Source: an uncultured beta proteobacterium
GTDB lineage: Bacteria; Pseudomonadota; Gammaproteobacteria; Burkholderiales; Burkholderiaceae_C
Length of the DNA stretch: 50,336 bases
Reading direction: 5' to 3'
Assembly: GCA_903920695.1 (NCBI GenBank)
Contig: CAIXNB010000168.1
Span: forward strand, 1 to 50,336
Shown one piece after another: positions 17,274 to 25,078 of the stretch. Within the stretch, counting starts at the first letter, position 1. The number at the start of each line of letters is the position of its first letter. The position numbers and the translations under genes are program-made. The notes beneath the pieces were generated by a model. That model was not told the origin of the DNA, did not search any database, and worked only from the letters and a program-made list of their open reading frames with translations.

Positions 17274-18350
17274 ATGAAATCGAAACGACTTTTTATGACG
17301 GCCCTGACATCGCTGTTCGTCGCCGGGCTTGCCGCTCAAACGGTGTTGGATACGCCGGAACTCTATCCCGGCGAAAAGGCGCTGTTCGAGGCGGCAAAGA
17401 AAGAAGGCATGGTGGTCAGTTTTGATACCGGTCCCACTTGGGCCAACTGGGCGGCCGAGTTTGCGGCATTCAAGAAACGCTACCCGGAAGTGGAAATTGT
17501 CTACAACGACATTGGCTCTGCCGCCACTGTGGTTGCGCTTGAAAAATCCAGGAATCGCCCCCAGGCCGACACGGCTTATTACTTTGCAGCATCGGCCGTT
17601 GATGCGGTTGCCAAGGGTCTGGTCGCACCCTTCAAGCCTGTCAATTTTGACAAGTTGCCAACCGTTTTTCGGGAACAGGACGGGCGCTGGTTCACGATTC
17701 ATACCTTGACGGTAGCCTTTATTGTGAACACCAAACTGGTGAAGAACGTGCCGCAGTCCTGGGCCGACCTGCTCAAGCCCGAGTACAAGAATTCGGTGGT
17801 CTACCTTGATCCGCGCTCGACCGGTGTCGGTCAGGTGTTGACCTTTGCTGCCAACTTCGGTGCCGGCGGTGACATGAACAACGTGCAACCCGGATTGAAT
17901 TACCTCGGCAAGTTGCACCATTCCGGCAACGTGTTGCGCGTGCTGGGCACAACGCCGTACGCCCAGTTCCTCAAGGGCGAGATTCCAATCTGGATTTCTT
18001 ATGAAAACGACGGCCTCAAGGCCAAGCATGTCGATGGCCTCGGGGACGCCGTTGCCGTGGTCATACCCAAAGAGGCTTCGGCCGCCGCGCCCTACGGCAT
18101 CAGCCTGGTGGAAAAGGGGCCGAACCCCAGCGCCGGCAAGCTCTGGCTGAATTTCATCATGACTGATTTTGGACAGGGAATCTTTGCCCAGGGTTTTGTC
18201 CGGCCTTCCGTTCCCGGCGTCAAGTTGCCTGACTCGGTGGCTGACAAGCTGCCGGCTGCGCCGCAGGTGCGACCGCTCGATGTGCGCGCCGCAGCGGCCA
18301 AGAAGGCTGAAATTGACAAGGGCTGGGTCGCTGCCACAGAGGCGAAATAG
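17274..18350 (+). CDS. Periplasmic binding protein of ABC transporter 2
   Basis: A 358-residue type 2 solute-binding protein with a Sec signal (MKSKRLFMTALTSLFVAGLA). No lipobox is visible. Shared segments with the transporter 1 binding protein include RWFTIHTLTVAFIVNT, SWADLLKPEYKNSVVYLDP and STGVGQVLTFAAN, showing a duplication or parallel acquisition. The leader type differs: Sec here, Tat there. An organophosphate or phosphonate is the inferred ligand from the island context; iron or thiamine-type substrates cannot be excluded by sequence. Confidence 0.83.
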   Translation: MKSKRLFMTALTSLFVAGLAAQTVLDTPELYPGEKALFEAAKKEGMVVSFDTGPTWANWAAEFAAFKKRYPEVEIVYNDIGSAATVVALEKSRNRPQADTAYYFAASAVDAVAKGLVAPFKPVNFDKLPTVFREQDGRWFTIHTLTVAFIVNTKLVKNVPQSWADLLKPEYKNSVVYLDPRSTGVGQVLTFAANFGAGGDMNNVQPGLNYLGKLHHSGNVLRVLGTTPYAQFLKGEIPIWISYENDGLKAKHVDGLGDAVAVVIPKEASAAAPYGISLVEKGPNPSAGKLWLNFIMTDFGQGIFAQGFVRPSVPGVKLPDSVADKLPAAPQVRPLDVRAAAAKKAEIDKGWVAATEAK

Positions 18351-18369
18351 TTAGCACTGATTTTGCGTC

Positions 18370-19188
18370 ATGAGACTGCGCACGCATCTTGTGCTGGCCG
18401 CTCCGGCCGTCGTCTTTCTGGTGTTTTTCTTTGTACTGCCGGTCGTGGCGGTGGCAGTGGATGCGCTGGGCGATGGCACGCGGGCGTTCGTGCGCGTGTT
18501 CTCGCTTCCCGCTTTCTGGCCGTCGCTTGCTGGCAGTTTGACGCTGACACTTGTAGCAGCCACGATTTCGACCGTGGTCGGTTTTATCGTGGCGCTGCAC
18601 CTGTCGCGCCAGCCGGAGCGCCAGCGCACCGTCTATTCACTGGCGATTGCCTTGCCGCTGACGTTTTCCGGTCTGATCGTGGCCTATGGTTTCATTCTCG
18701 GCTATGGCCGCGCTGGTTTCTTCACCCAGTTGCTGGCTTATGCGGGCCTGGATGCGGCTGTTATTGGCAAGGCCCTGTTTACTTCGTCCGGCTTGGCTTT
18801 TGCCTCGTCCTACTATCTGATCCCGCGTGTCGTCATGGGTATCTTGCCGGTACTCGTCAATTTTGATCGGACCCAGTTGGTGGTCGCTGAGTCGCTGGGC
18901 GCCACGCCGTCCCAAGCGCTCTGGCAGGTGATGCTGCCCCAGGTGGCAGCGCCGCTGGCTGCGGCGTTCTGTCTGGTAGCCGCTGTTGTTTTTGGTGCTT
19001 ATGGAACCGCCCTGGCATTGGTCGGCACGCAACTCCACATCCTGCCGCTGCAGCTCTACAGTCTTATTTCCGAAACCGGAACAGATTTTCCTGCCGCTGC
19101 GGCACTGGCTTTGATGATTACGGCCAGTTGCGCCGCGATCATGACCACTGGAGAATGGTTTGGAAGCCGCCATGAACGTCACCTTTAG
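18370..19188 (+). CDS. ABC importer permease (transporter 2, partner permease)
   Basis: A 272-residue multi-helix permease of the PotB/PhnU type, with the EAA loop VVAESLGATPSQALWQVMLPQVAAPLAAA. It starts 20 bp after the binding-protein stop. Its end overlaps the LOG-like gene by 17 bp, so that protein is part of the operon. It completes transporter 2 with the permease at 15428. Confidence 0.86.
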   Translation: MRLRTHLVLAAPAVVFLVFFFVLPVVAVAVDALGDGTRAFVRVFSLPAFWPSLAGSLTLTLVAATISTVVGFIVALHLSRQPERQRTVYSLAIALPLTFSGLIVAYGFILGYGRAGFFTQLLAYAGLDAAVIGKALFTSSGLAFASSYYLIPRVVMGILPVLVNFDRTQLVVAESLGATPSQALWQVMLPQVAAPLAAAFCLVAAVVFGAYGTALALVGTQLHILPLQLYSLISETGTDFPAAAALALMITASCAAIMTTGEWFGSRHERHL

Positions 19189-19801
19189 ACTCGACCGCGC
19201 ACGAAACCTCCTGTTTGACGCCAGCGGGCATCGCTTTGACCCACAACTGCGAAGCTGGACCAACAGCACAACGCCGGTTTCTGGCGAGGTGGTGGACAGC
19301 ATTGCGGCGGCAACCTGGCTGCAACGGGGAAGTGGTGCCCCTGTGCGTGTCCCCATCGGTGTGATCGGTCCGCGCGATGCAACAGATCAGCAACTGGCTG
19401 CCGCGCAAGACATCGGCCGTGGTCTGGCCAGCATGGGTTTTGTTGTCATCTGCGGTGGCAGGCATGGCGTGATGGAAGCCGTCTGCCGCGGTGCCGCCGC
19501 TGCGGGCGGCGTGACCATCGGCATGCTGCCCGATGCCGACCCAACGTTTGCCAATCCCTATGTTGGCATCGTGATCGCAACGGGCATTGGCGAAGCACGC
19601 AACGCGCTCATTGCGCGTGCCTCCCTGTGCCTGGTCGCAATCGGTGACAGCTTCGGTACGCTGTCAGAAGTCGCGTTGAGTCGTCAATTCGGCAAGCGTG
19701 TGATTGGCCTGGAAGGTGCGGCACAGGTTGACGGTGTTGTTCACTTGGCGTCAGTGGATGAAGCGCTGGCTGCGCTTGCGCGCTGCGCGCTCAATCAATG
19801 A
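19172..19801 (+). CDS. LOG-like Rossmann protein (TIGR00725 family)
   Basis: I take ATG 19172 as start; TTG 19160 is a possible alternative with GGAG upstream. The 209-residue product has an N-terminal tail of about 60 residues, then a LOG/DprA-like nucleotide-binding fold: VPIGVIGPRDA, GFVVICGGRHGVMEAVCRGAAAAGG, GEARNALIARASLCLVAIGD and SFGTLSEVALS. The LOG catalytic motif PGGxGTxxE is altered to GDSFGTLSE. LOG proteins remove ribose 5-phosphate from nucleoside monophosphates, but TIGR00725 members have no settled activity. Overlap with the permease gene links it to whatever transporter 2 imports, perhaps a nucleotide-like compound. Confidence 0.75.
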   Translation: MNVTFRLDRARNLLFDASGHRFDPQLRSWTNSTTPVSGEVVDSIAAATWLQRGSGAPVRVPIGVIGPRDATDQQLAAAQDIGRGLASMGFVVICGGRHGVMEAVCRGAAAAGGVTIGMLPDADPTFANPYVGIVIATGIGEARNALIARASLCLVAIGDSFGTLSEVALSRQFGKRVIGLEGAAQVDGVVHLASVDEALAALARCALNQ

Positions 19802-20122
19802 TCCTACTGCACGGCAGTGGCGTGCCGGGTCGTGTGGCTGATAGCGAAGGTTCAAAACGAGTGAGCTCACGTGGAGATGCGCTCCATGGCAGGCCTTGCT
19901 TTAGCGATCCGGGTTTGCACCGTGCTGTCCTCTGCCGACGGAAGCTTGGTCTTGAAATTCGCGTTGGTAGCATTACGTCACTTCACACTGATGCCCTACT
20001 CGCCGGAGATGTACTCGCTCCGGCACCAACAGGGCTAATTTACGGGCGGAAGATGACACTTTGACGACAGCGCAATGCGCTTGCGGTGCGACAGCCGCGT
20101 CGTCGCGCTGCAGTGAATCGGT
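19802..20122. other. Non-coding stretch with leftward Pho promoter and hairpins
   Basis: 321 bp between the LOG-like gene and the CYTH-CHAD stop. I see no convincing protein. It contains a Pho-type promoter pointing leftward (20037-20070), a perfect 7-bp stem GCCGGAG/CTCCGGC at 20002-20024 and a GTGAGCTCAC palindrome near 19860. On the leftward strand about 35 codons (20.0-19.87 kb) read protein-like, including NFKTKLPSAEDSTVQTRIA, but lack a start codon, so a decayed gene or dispersed repeat is possible. Confidence 0.5.
20037..20070 (-). promoter_or_regulatory. Orphan Pho box and -10 pointing away from CYTH-CHAD
   Basis: Reading leftward: CTGTCGT, CAAA, GTGTCAT (20070-20053), then exactly 10 bp to TAAATT (20042-20037). 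Both half-sites match the PhoB consensus at 6 of 7 positions. It lies 53 bp beyond the CYTH-CHAD stop and has no clear downstream gene. Confidence 0.65.
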
Positions 20123-21589
20123 TTATGTCTGCTGTCCAGTAGCAAGCCCGCGCAGGAATTCCGCCAGTCCGCGGTCCAGTCCCAGTTCGACAATCAAGGC
20201 GGCTGCTTGCATCGCATCCCGCGCGGTGCCCAGGCTGGTCTGCAACTGGAGCGCTTGTTCGCGCCAGCGTTGGGCCTGTTTTGTGGGTAGCAGGCTGGAA
20301 AGCGCGTCCAGGTTGTAACGCATGCGCTTGGCGAGAATCCGCACGCGGTGTTGTTGCTCCGGGGTTTGCATTTGTTGACGCGCCAACTTCAATTGCGCCC
20401 GCAGCCGCAAGACCCGGTGCTGTGTCCAGCGCCGCAGTGAAGTATCGGGTTCGCGCGATGCGTCTGCACTGGGGATGTTCAACCCCTCCAGCCACTGCGT
20501 TGTTGCCAAAAGGCAGGCTCCGACTGTGGGGTCTTGCAGTGCATAGCGGACGGCCTTGCGCTGCAGATGGGTTGCTTGCGCCAGGCTCTGCGTCATGTGC
20601 AGCCAGATGTCAGCGCGGCGCGGGTCGGCACTGACATAGGCATTGGCAAGCGCCGGCAAAGTCTCGCTGCTGGCTACGTCGAGATCGCGCAATTTGCCCA
20701 GACAAATCAGCAGCGCCTGCAAAGGCGACCAGTCCGGTGTCGCATCGCTTGCCAGTGCGCGTGCGAACAGTCGCCGCGCACTCTGGAAGCGGCGCCAGCC
20801 GACGCGAGCCTGATGCAGGACTTCCGGATCGTCCGAAATAAGCAAGGTGCCCAGGTTGCTGGTGAATTGCGAAAACATCTCGCACAGAACGCACTGCGCT
20901 GCTGTCGTCACGGTCAGCCGGGTCGGCAAGGCCGGTGCAGCGGCGCGCAGCGCGCGACCCAGTTCGTCCTGCGCCAATGCATAGCCGCGCTCTGCCTTGC
21001 TGATGGTGGCGGGAAGCAGTGCCATGCTGCCAGCAATCTGCTGGGCAATATCGAACAAAGCCTGCGGCTGCCCGGCTTTGAGTTCAAGTTCCAGTTCGCA
21101 CAGCGGCGCGATGCGCTCACCTGCCTTAAGCTGACCGATGTCCAGGGCCACCTCGACCACGCTGCCGTCGCGTCGTCTTACCAGCCAGATCGTTCGCTCG
21201 AAGTTGGTTTCAAAGAAGGGGGTTAGCGCGCGAAAGACATCGCCGTCGGCATCGATGCCAGCCCACGGTGTTTTTTTCAGCGCTTTCAAGGACAGGCCGG
21301 CACCCGGCACCGGCGTCTCCCATTCGCCACGCTGGCTCAATGCCGAGTCGGCGCGACCGGCCGTCTTCAGGGTCTGCAGCCACTGCGGGTTGGCCGAGTC
21401 GCCGACGCGTCGCAGTCGCAGTGCAACGCGCTGCTGGCGTAAGGCCAAGTCGGGGGTGTCGAAATAAATGTTGTGCAAATGCAGGGTTGTGCTCTTGCGC
21501 CTTGCCAATACGGGAATCCGTTTGAGTCGCGTCAACAGCATTGACGGATCGGCGCCTGGCAGCGCCAGCTTGAGTTCAGTTTCTTCCAT
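20123..21589 (-). CDS. CYTH-CHAD protein, inorganic triphosphatase-like (YgiF type)
   Basis: A 488-residue protein. Residues 1-200 form a CYTH tunnel: the start EETELKLALPGAD carries the ExExK motif, followed by NIYFDTPDLALRQQRVALRLRR and CELELELKAG. The rest is a CHAD domain of basic and histidine-bearing helices (VLHQARVGWRRFQSARRLF, HRVRILAKRMRYNLDAL). CYTH enzymes hydrolyse triphosphates, including inorganic tripolyphosphate, and CHAD domains bind polyphosphate granules. With ppk1 and ppx in the same island, a role in short-chain polyphosphate turnover is likely. It lies 36 bp after a 69-residue gene that has a Pho-box promoter. Confidence 0.88.
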   Translation of the reverse strand: MEETELKLALPGADPSMLLTRLKRIPVLARRKSTTLHLHNIYFDTPDLALRQQRVALRLRRVGDSANPQWLQTLKTAGRADSALSQRGEWETPVPGAGLSLKALKKTPWAGIDADGDVFRALTPFFETNFERTIWLVRRRDGSVVEVALDIGQLKAGERIAPLCELELELKAGQPQALFDIAQQIAGSMALLPATISKAERGYALAQDELGRALRAAAPALPTRLTVTTAAQCVLCEMFSQFTSNLGTLLISDDPEVLHQARVGWRRFQSARRLFARALASDATPDWSPLQALLICLGKLRDLDVASSETLPALANAYVSADPRRADIWLHMTQSLAQATHLQRKAVRYALQDPTVGACLLATTQWLEGLNIPSADASREPDTSLRRWTQHRVLRLRAQLKLARQQMQTPEQQHRVRILAKRMRYNLDALSSLLPTKQAQRWREQALQLQTSLGTARDAMQAAALIVELGLDRGLAEFLRGLATGQQT

Positions 21590-21625
21590 GTCTGCTGGAA
21601 AAAAACAGTGCGCCTCGATTGAAGA

Positions 21626-21835
21626 TCAGGCGCTTAACCGGCCACCCATTCTGTGTTCAAGTCGGATGTTGGCCTGCGCCCGGATGAAGTCACGGTACGG
21701 CACCGAATAATCGCTGTTGCGGGCTTCGATCACCTCAATTTCGCGCTGGACTTCAAGCACCAGTGGATCGTCGTTGCCATAGCGGGATTGCAGCTTCTTC
21801 CAGAGTCTTTTCAAGTTATTCAAATGCCGTGACAT
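21626..21835 (-). CDS. Small charged helical protein in the CYTH-CHAD operon
   Basis: A 69-residue protein rich in Arg, Lys, Glu and Asn, predicted largely helical (MSRHLNNLKRLWKKLQSRYG, then LVLEVQREIEVIEARN). GAGGAAGG lies before the ATG. It is the first gene after the leftward Pho promoter at 21986-22019 and is followed by CYTH-CHAD. I recognise no family. It may be an accessory of polyphosphate metabolism; that is inference from position only. Confidence 0.6.
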   Translation of the reverse strand: MSRHLNNLKRLWKKLQSRYGNDDPLVLEVQREIEVIEARNSDYSVPYRDFIRAQANIRLEHRMGGRLSA

Positions 21836-21985
21836 AGGGCCTTCCTCATTGATCTAGCAAGTATCGCCCATGGATGATTCGATGTGATTTGTCAGTATTG
21901 AAATAGCGCGCGCTATTGATGTATCGCAATAGGCGGATAGGCAGCACGCGCCGGGCAGCCTGTCGTTGTGCTACGAATGGAGTTG

Positions 21986-22019
21986 ATTGGTCATGCTTGA
22001 TATGACAGGCGTGTGACAA
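21986..22019 (-). promoter_or_regulatory. Pho box and -10 of the CYTH-CHAD operon
   Basis: Reading leftward: TTGTCAC, ACGC, CTGTCAT (22019-22002), then exactly 10 bp to ACCAAT (21991-21986). It forms a divergent pair with the phoA Pho box 41 bp away. A 16-bp perfect palindrome, AATAGCGCGCGCTATT at 21902-21917, falls in the predicted leader. Confidence 0.8.
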
Positions 22020-22060
22020 AGACGAGTTGTTTCGTGGGGTGTTGCTCTGGCGCGAACGGT

Positions 22061-22094
22061 TTGTCACCGATTCGTCACACGGCGCACCTAGACT
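22061..22094 (+). promoter_or_regulatory. Pho box and -10 of phoA
   Basis: TTGTCAC (22061-22067), CGAT, TCGTCAC (22072-22078), then exactly 10 bp to TAGACT (22089-22094). The predicted transcript starts about 25 nt before the phoA ATG. Its position rules out the earlier in-frame start at 22027. Confidence 0.82.
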
Positions 22095-22125
22095 GACGGC
22101 CTTGTTCCAACCACGGATCTGTGCC

Positions 22126-23919
22126 ATGCCCTTCAAGCCTTCGTATCTGCTACCAGTCCTATGTGCCATGGTAGTTTCATCGACTGCCGTCGCCCAGTCC
22201 ATCTTCCCGGTAACCCGTGCCGACCTCCTGGCGGGTTCGCATTTTGACTTCAAGGTCGAGTTCAGTACTGTGGTCGATCCGGCCCAAGTTAAGGTCACAA
22301 TCAATGGGCAGGATTACAGCAAGGTTCTGGGCAAGTCCGCAGAACTGGTAGCCCGTGAAGACGGCAAGGAAGTGTCAAGCCTTTTGCTGCGCGACGCCAG
22401 CATCCGCAAGCCCGGTCTTTACACTGTCGAGGCCAGCGACGGAAAGAGCCGAGCCGCTGTGGCTTGGCGTGTCTATGCCACAGCGGCCAAGCCGGTGGCA
22501 AAGAACGTGATTCTGTTCGTCGGCGACGGCTTGTCGATCGGGCACCGCACTGCGGCGCGCATCCTGTCCAAAGGCATTGAGGGCGGCAAGTTCACCGACA
22601 AACTGGCGATTGACGACATGCCGTACATGGCGCTGATGAGCACGCAGGGGACGGATTCAATCATCACCGACTCGGCCAACGCAGCCCATGCCTACACCAC
22701 CGGCCACAAATCGTGCGTCAACGCCTTGGGCGTCTATTGCTCGCGCGCTGCCAACACCCTGGATCATCCGAAAGTTGAAACCATCACCTCGCTGGCCAAG
22801 CGCCGCGGCATGGCCGTTGGCGCGGTTACCAACTCCGAAATCGAAGACGCCACACCGGCGGCCATGGTGGCGCACACGCGCCGGCGCTCTGACTTCAATG
22901 ACATCGTGAAGATGTTTTACGACAGCAAGATCGATGTCCTGATGGGCGGCGGCTCGCCCAATTTCCTGCCGAAGTCAACCGCCGGTTCCAAGCGCGGTGA
23001 TGATGTCGATTACATCGACCTCTTCAAGCAGGCAGACTACAAACTGGCCATCACCAAAACAGAAATGCTGGCAGCTGCTGACGATGTCAAGACCACCAAG
23101 CTGCTTGGTCTCTACAACACAGGCAATGTCGATGGGGCGTTGGACCTGAAGTTTCTGAAGAAGGGTTCCGTGTCCAAGTTCCCGGACCAACCCGATGTGC
23201 CGGAAGAAATGGCGGCGGCCCTGAAAGTGCTGTCGCGCAACAAGAAGGGCTTTGTGCTGATGGTCGAGAGCGCGCGCATCGACAAGTACTCCCACTCGCT
23301 CGACCCCGAGCGCGCCATCTACGACACCATCATGCTTGATGTCGCAGTCAAGCAGGCCAAGGAATGGGCCAAGGCGCATGGCAATAACACCCTGATTTTG
23401 GTGACCTCGGACCATTCGCATGCGGTGAGCGTGGTGGGTACGGTCAATGACGAAGAACCCGGTACCGAAATGCGTAACAAAGTCGGCACCTACGCCGAGG
23501 CCGGGTTTCCCAACTACCCGGCGCCTGGTGCCCAGGGTTATCCGGACAAGGTCGATGTGTCGCGCCGCCTGCGCCTGACCTTCGGTGCCTACCCGGATCA
23601 CTACGACACCTTTCGCCCCTTCATGGACGGCGAATTTGTGCCGACCCTGCGCAATGCCGAAGGCGTCATGGTGGCCAACGAGAAGTACAAGAGTATTCCG
23701 GGCGCCGTGCTGCGTGAAGGCAACCTGCCGAACAAGGGCGCGCGCGGCTCGAACAGCGGCGTCCATTCCGGCGACGATGTGGTGCTGACGGCCAAGGGGC
23801 CCGGCGCTGACAAGGTGCACGGCCAGATGGAGAACACCGATCTGTTTCGCATCATGGCCGACGCGCTGGCGCTGGCACCGCAGGCATCCAGCACCGCTGC
23901 CAAGGCACGCAAGCAGTAA
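22126..23919 (+). CDS. phoA: Alkaline phosphatase, PhoA family, secreted
   Basis: Start ATG 22126, downstream of the promoter. The 597-residue precursor has a Sec signal (MPFKPSYLLPVLCAMVVSST, cleavage after AVAQ). An N-terminal domain of about 95 residues precedes the catalytic fold. Catalytic features: VGDGLSIGH (metal Asp), TDSANAAHAYTTG with nucleophile Ser183, VESARIDKYSHSLD (metal ligands and Lys as in E. coli PhoA) and TSDHSHAV. The enzyme is a periplasmic Zn/Mg phosphomonoesterase. It is longer than E. coli PhoA (471), with the extra length in the N-terminal domain and a C-terminal region around residues 460-580. The next gene overlaps its stop as TAATG. Confidence 0.93.
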   Translation: MPFKPSYLLPVLCAMVVSSTAVAQSIFPVTRADLLAGSHFDFKVEFSTVVDPAQVKVTINGQDYSKVLGKSAELVAREDGKEVSSLLLRDASIRKPGLYTVEASDGKSRAAVAWRVYATAAKPVAKNVILFVGDGLSIGHRTAARILSKGIEGGKFTDKLAIDDMPYMALMSTQGTDSIITDSANAAHAYTTGHKSCVNALGVYCSRAANTLDHPKVETITSLAKRRGMAVGAVTNSEIEDATPAAMVAHTRRRSDFNDIVKMFYDSKIDVLMGGGSPNFLPKSTAGSKRGDDVDYIDLFKQADYKLAITKTEMLAAADDVKTTKLLGLYNTGNVDGALDLKFLKKGSVSKFPDQPDVPEEMAAALKVLSRNKKGFVLMVESARIDKYSHSLDPERAIYDTIMLDVAVKQAKEWAKAHGNNTLILVTSDHSHAVSVVGTVNDEEPGTEMRNKVGTYAEAGFPNYPAPGAQGYPDKVDVSRRLRLTFGAYPDHYDTFRPFMDGEFVPTLRNAEGVMVANEKYKSIPGAVLREGNLPNKGARGSNSGVHSGDDVVLTAKGPGADKVHGQMENTDLFRIMADALALAPQASSTAAKARKQ

Positions 23920-24395
23920 TGCCAGGCAAGGTTCATGCGTCCGGCGAATGCCTTCGTCGGACTTTCCTGCTTTCACCCCTGTTGCTGTGGGCCAGCGGCA
24001 CCCGGGCTGCCGACAACATGAGCCTGGACTCGAATTTGAGTTTCGATACGCTCTACAACTCGGTTGGCGTGCTGGGCACCCAGTATTCGGAACGCGCCAA
24101 ATTGCTCAAGGACAAAAGCGTGCGCATGCGGGGCTACATGGCGCCACCGCTCAAGCCTGAGAGCAAATTCTTTGTGCTCACGCGCGAGCCAGTGGCGGTC
24201 TGTCCCTTTTGCTCCTCGGATGCGCAGTGGCCCACGGACATTGTTGTCATCTACCTCAAGGCCACACTCGGCCCGGTGAATTTCTCGCAACGCATCGAAG
24301 TCGCTGGCAAACTGGCGATGGGGTCCTGGACCGACCCCGACACGGGATTTGTCAGCCAGGTTCGCATCGTTGGTGCCGAGGTGTCCAAACTGTGA
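23919..24395 (+). CDS. Exported protein with CPFC motif, phoA operon
   Basis: A 158-residue protein with a hydrophobic leader (FLLSPLLLWASGTRA, cleavage near residue 30). The mature part is mostly beta-like and includes VRMRGYMAPPLKP and AVCPFCSSDAQWP, a CxxC-type pair. The pattern recalls DUF3299-like periplasmic proteins encoded beside FtsX-type ABC systems, including the zinc-regulated Zrg system of Vibrio, though I cannot confirm family membership. It overlaps phoA and the ATPase gene, so it belongs to the operon. Metal handling or thiol chemistry for PhoA is the working idea. Confidence 0.6.
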   Translation: MPGKVHASGECLRRTFLLSPLLLWASGTRAADNMSLDSNLSFDTLYNSVGVLGTQYSERAKLLKDKSVRMRGYMAPPLKPESKFFVLTREPVAVCPFCSSDAQWPTDIVVIYLKATLGPVNFSQRIEVAGKLAMGSWTDPDTGFVSQVRIVGAEVSKL

Positions 24396-25078
24396 GCGGC
24401 AAGGGCGACTTGCGCGTGCGCGATATGGTCGTTCGCTTTGCCGGCCAAGCGCATCCACTGTTCAGCATTGCGGCGCTTGACTTGCCGCGCGGCAGCAGTC
24501 TTGGCATCAGCGGCATATCGGGCGCTGGCAAGACCACACTGTTTCATTGTCTTGCCGGCATTGCACGGCCGACCGCCGGACAGATCGCATGGGGCGCAAC
24601 GGAGATCGGTGTCCTTTCCGAGGATGCGTTGTGTCGTTGGCGGCATCGCAATCTTGGACTGGTATTTCAGGACTTCCATTTGGTCGATGGCCTGTCCATG
24701 CTCGACAACGTGCTGCTGCCCGCGTGTTTTGATCGATGGAAGCCGACACCGGCCTTGCAGCAACGGGCCCGCGATTTGTTGACGGCCGTCGGGTTGTCCG
24801 CCTGGGAGCGCTTGACGGCCCTGCTGTCGCGCGGGGAGCGCCAACGCCTTGCATTGGCGCGCGCCCTGTTGTTGCAACCCGCCATCGTGATGGCTGATGA
24901 GCCGACCGCCAGCCTGGACCCGGACCATCGTACGCGGGTTGGTGAGTTGTTGGTGGAACTGGTTCGTTCCGAGGGCGCAACACTGATCGTGGTCACGCAT
25001 GAACAAGCGTTGCTGCGGCGCATGGATCGCAGCGTGCGCCTGGAGCATGGCGCGTTGCAGGCGTTTTCTGCGTCATGA
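24392..25078 (+). CDS. ABC ATPase of MacB/LolD type
   Basis: The start is GTG 24392, overlapping the previous stop as GTGA; a longer frame from 24209 is a shadow. The 228-residue ATPase has Walker A GISGAGKTTLF, GLVFQDFHLVDGLSMLDNV, a variant signature LSRGERQRLALARAL, Walker B IVMADEPTASLDP and the switch VVTHEQ. The LSRGE signature in place of LSGGQ is unusual but keeps Ser and flanking residues. It pairs with the FtsX-like permease that overlaps its stop. The family exports lipoproteins or peptides, or performs mechanical work across the membrane. Confidence 0.86.
   Translation: MSGKGDLRVRDMVVRFAGQAHPLFSIAALDLPRGSSLGISGISGAGKTTLFHCLAGIARPTAGQIAWGATEIGVLSEDALCRWRHRNLGLVFQDFHLVDGLSMLDNVLLPACFDRWKPTPALQQRARDLLTAVGLSAWERLTALLSRGERQRLALARALLLQPAIVMADEPTASLDPDHRTRVGELLVELVRSEGATLIVVTHEQALLRRMDRSVRLEHGALQAFSAS

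Noticed and set aside
19798..20064. Rightward 88-codon frame after the LOG-like gene, starting at an ATGA overlap
   Set aside because: The start is well placed, but the product reads like random translation, and a leftward Pho promoter overlaps its end. Not called as a gene.
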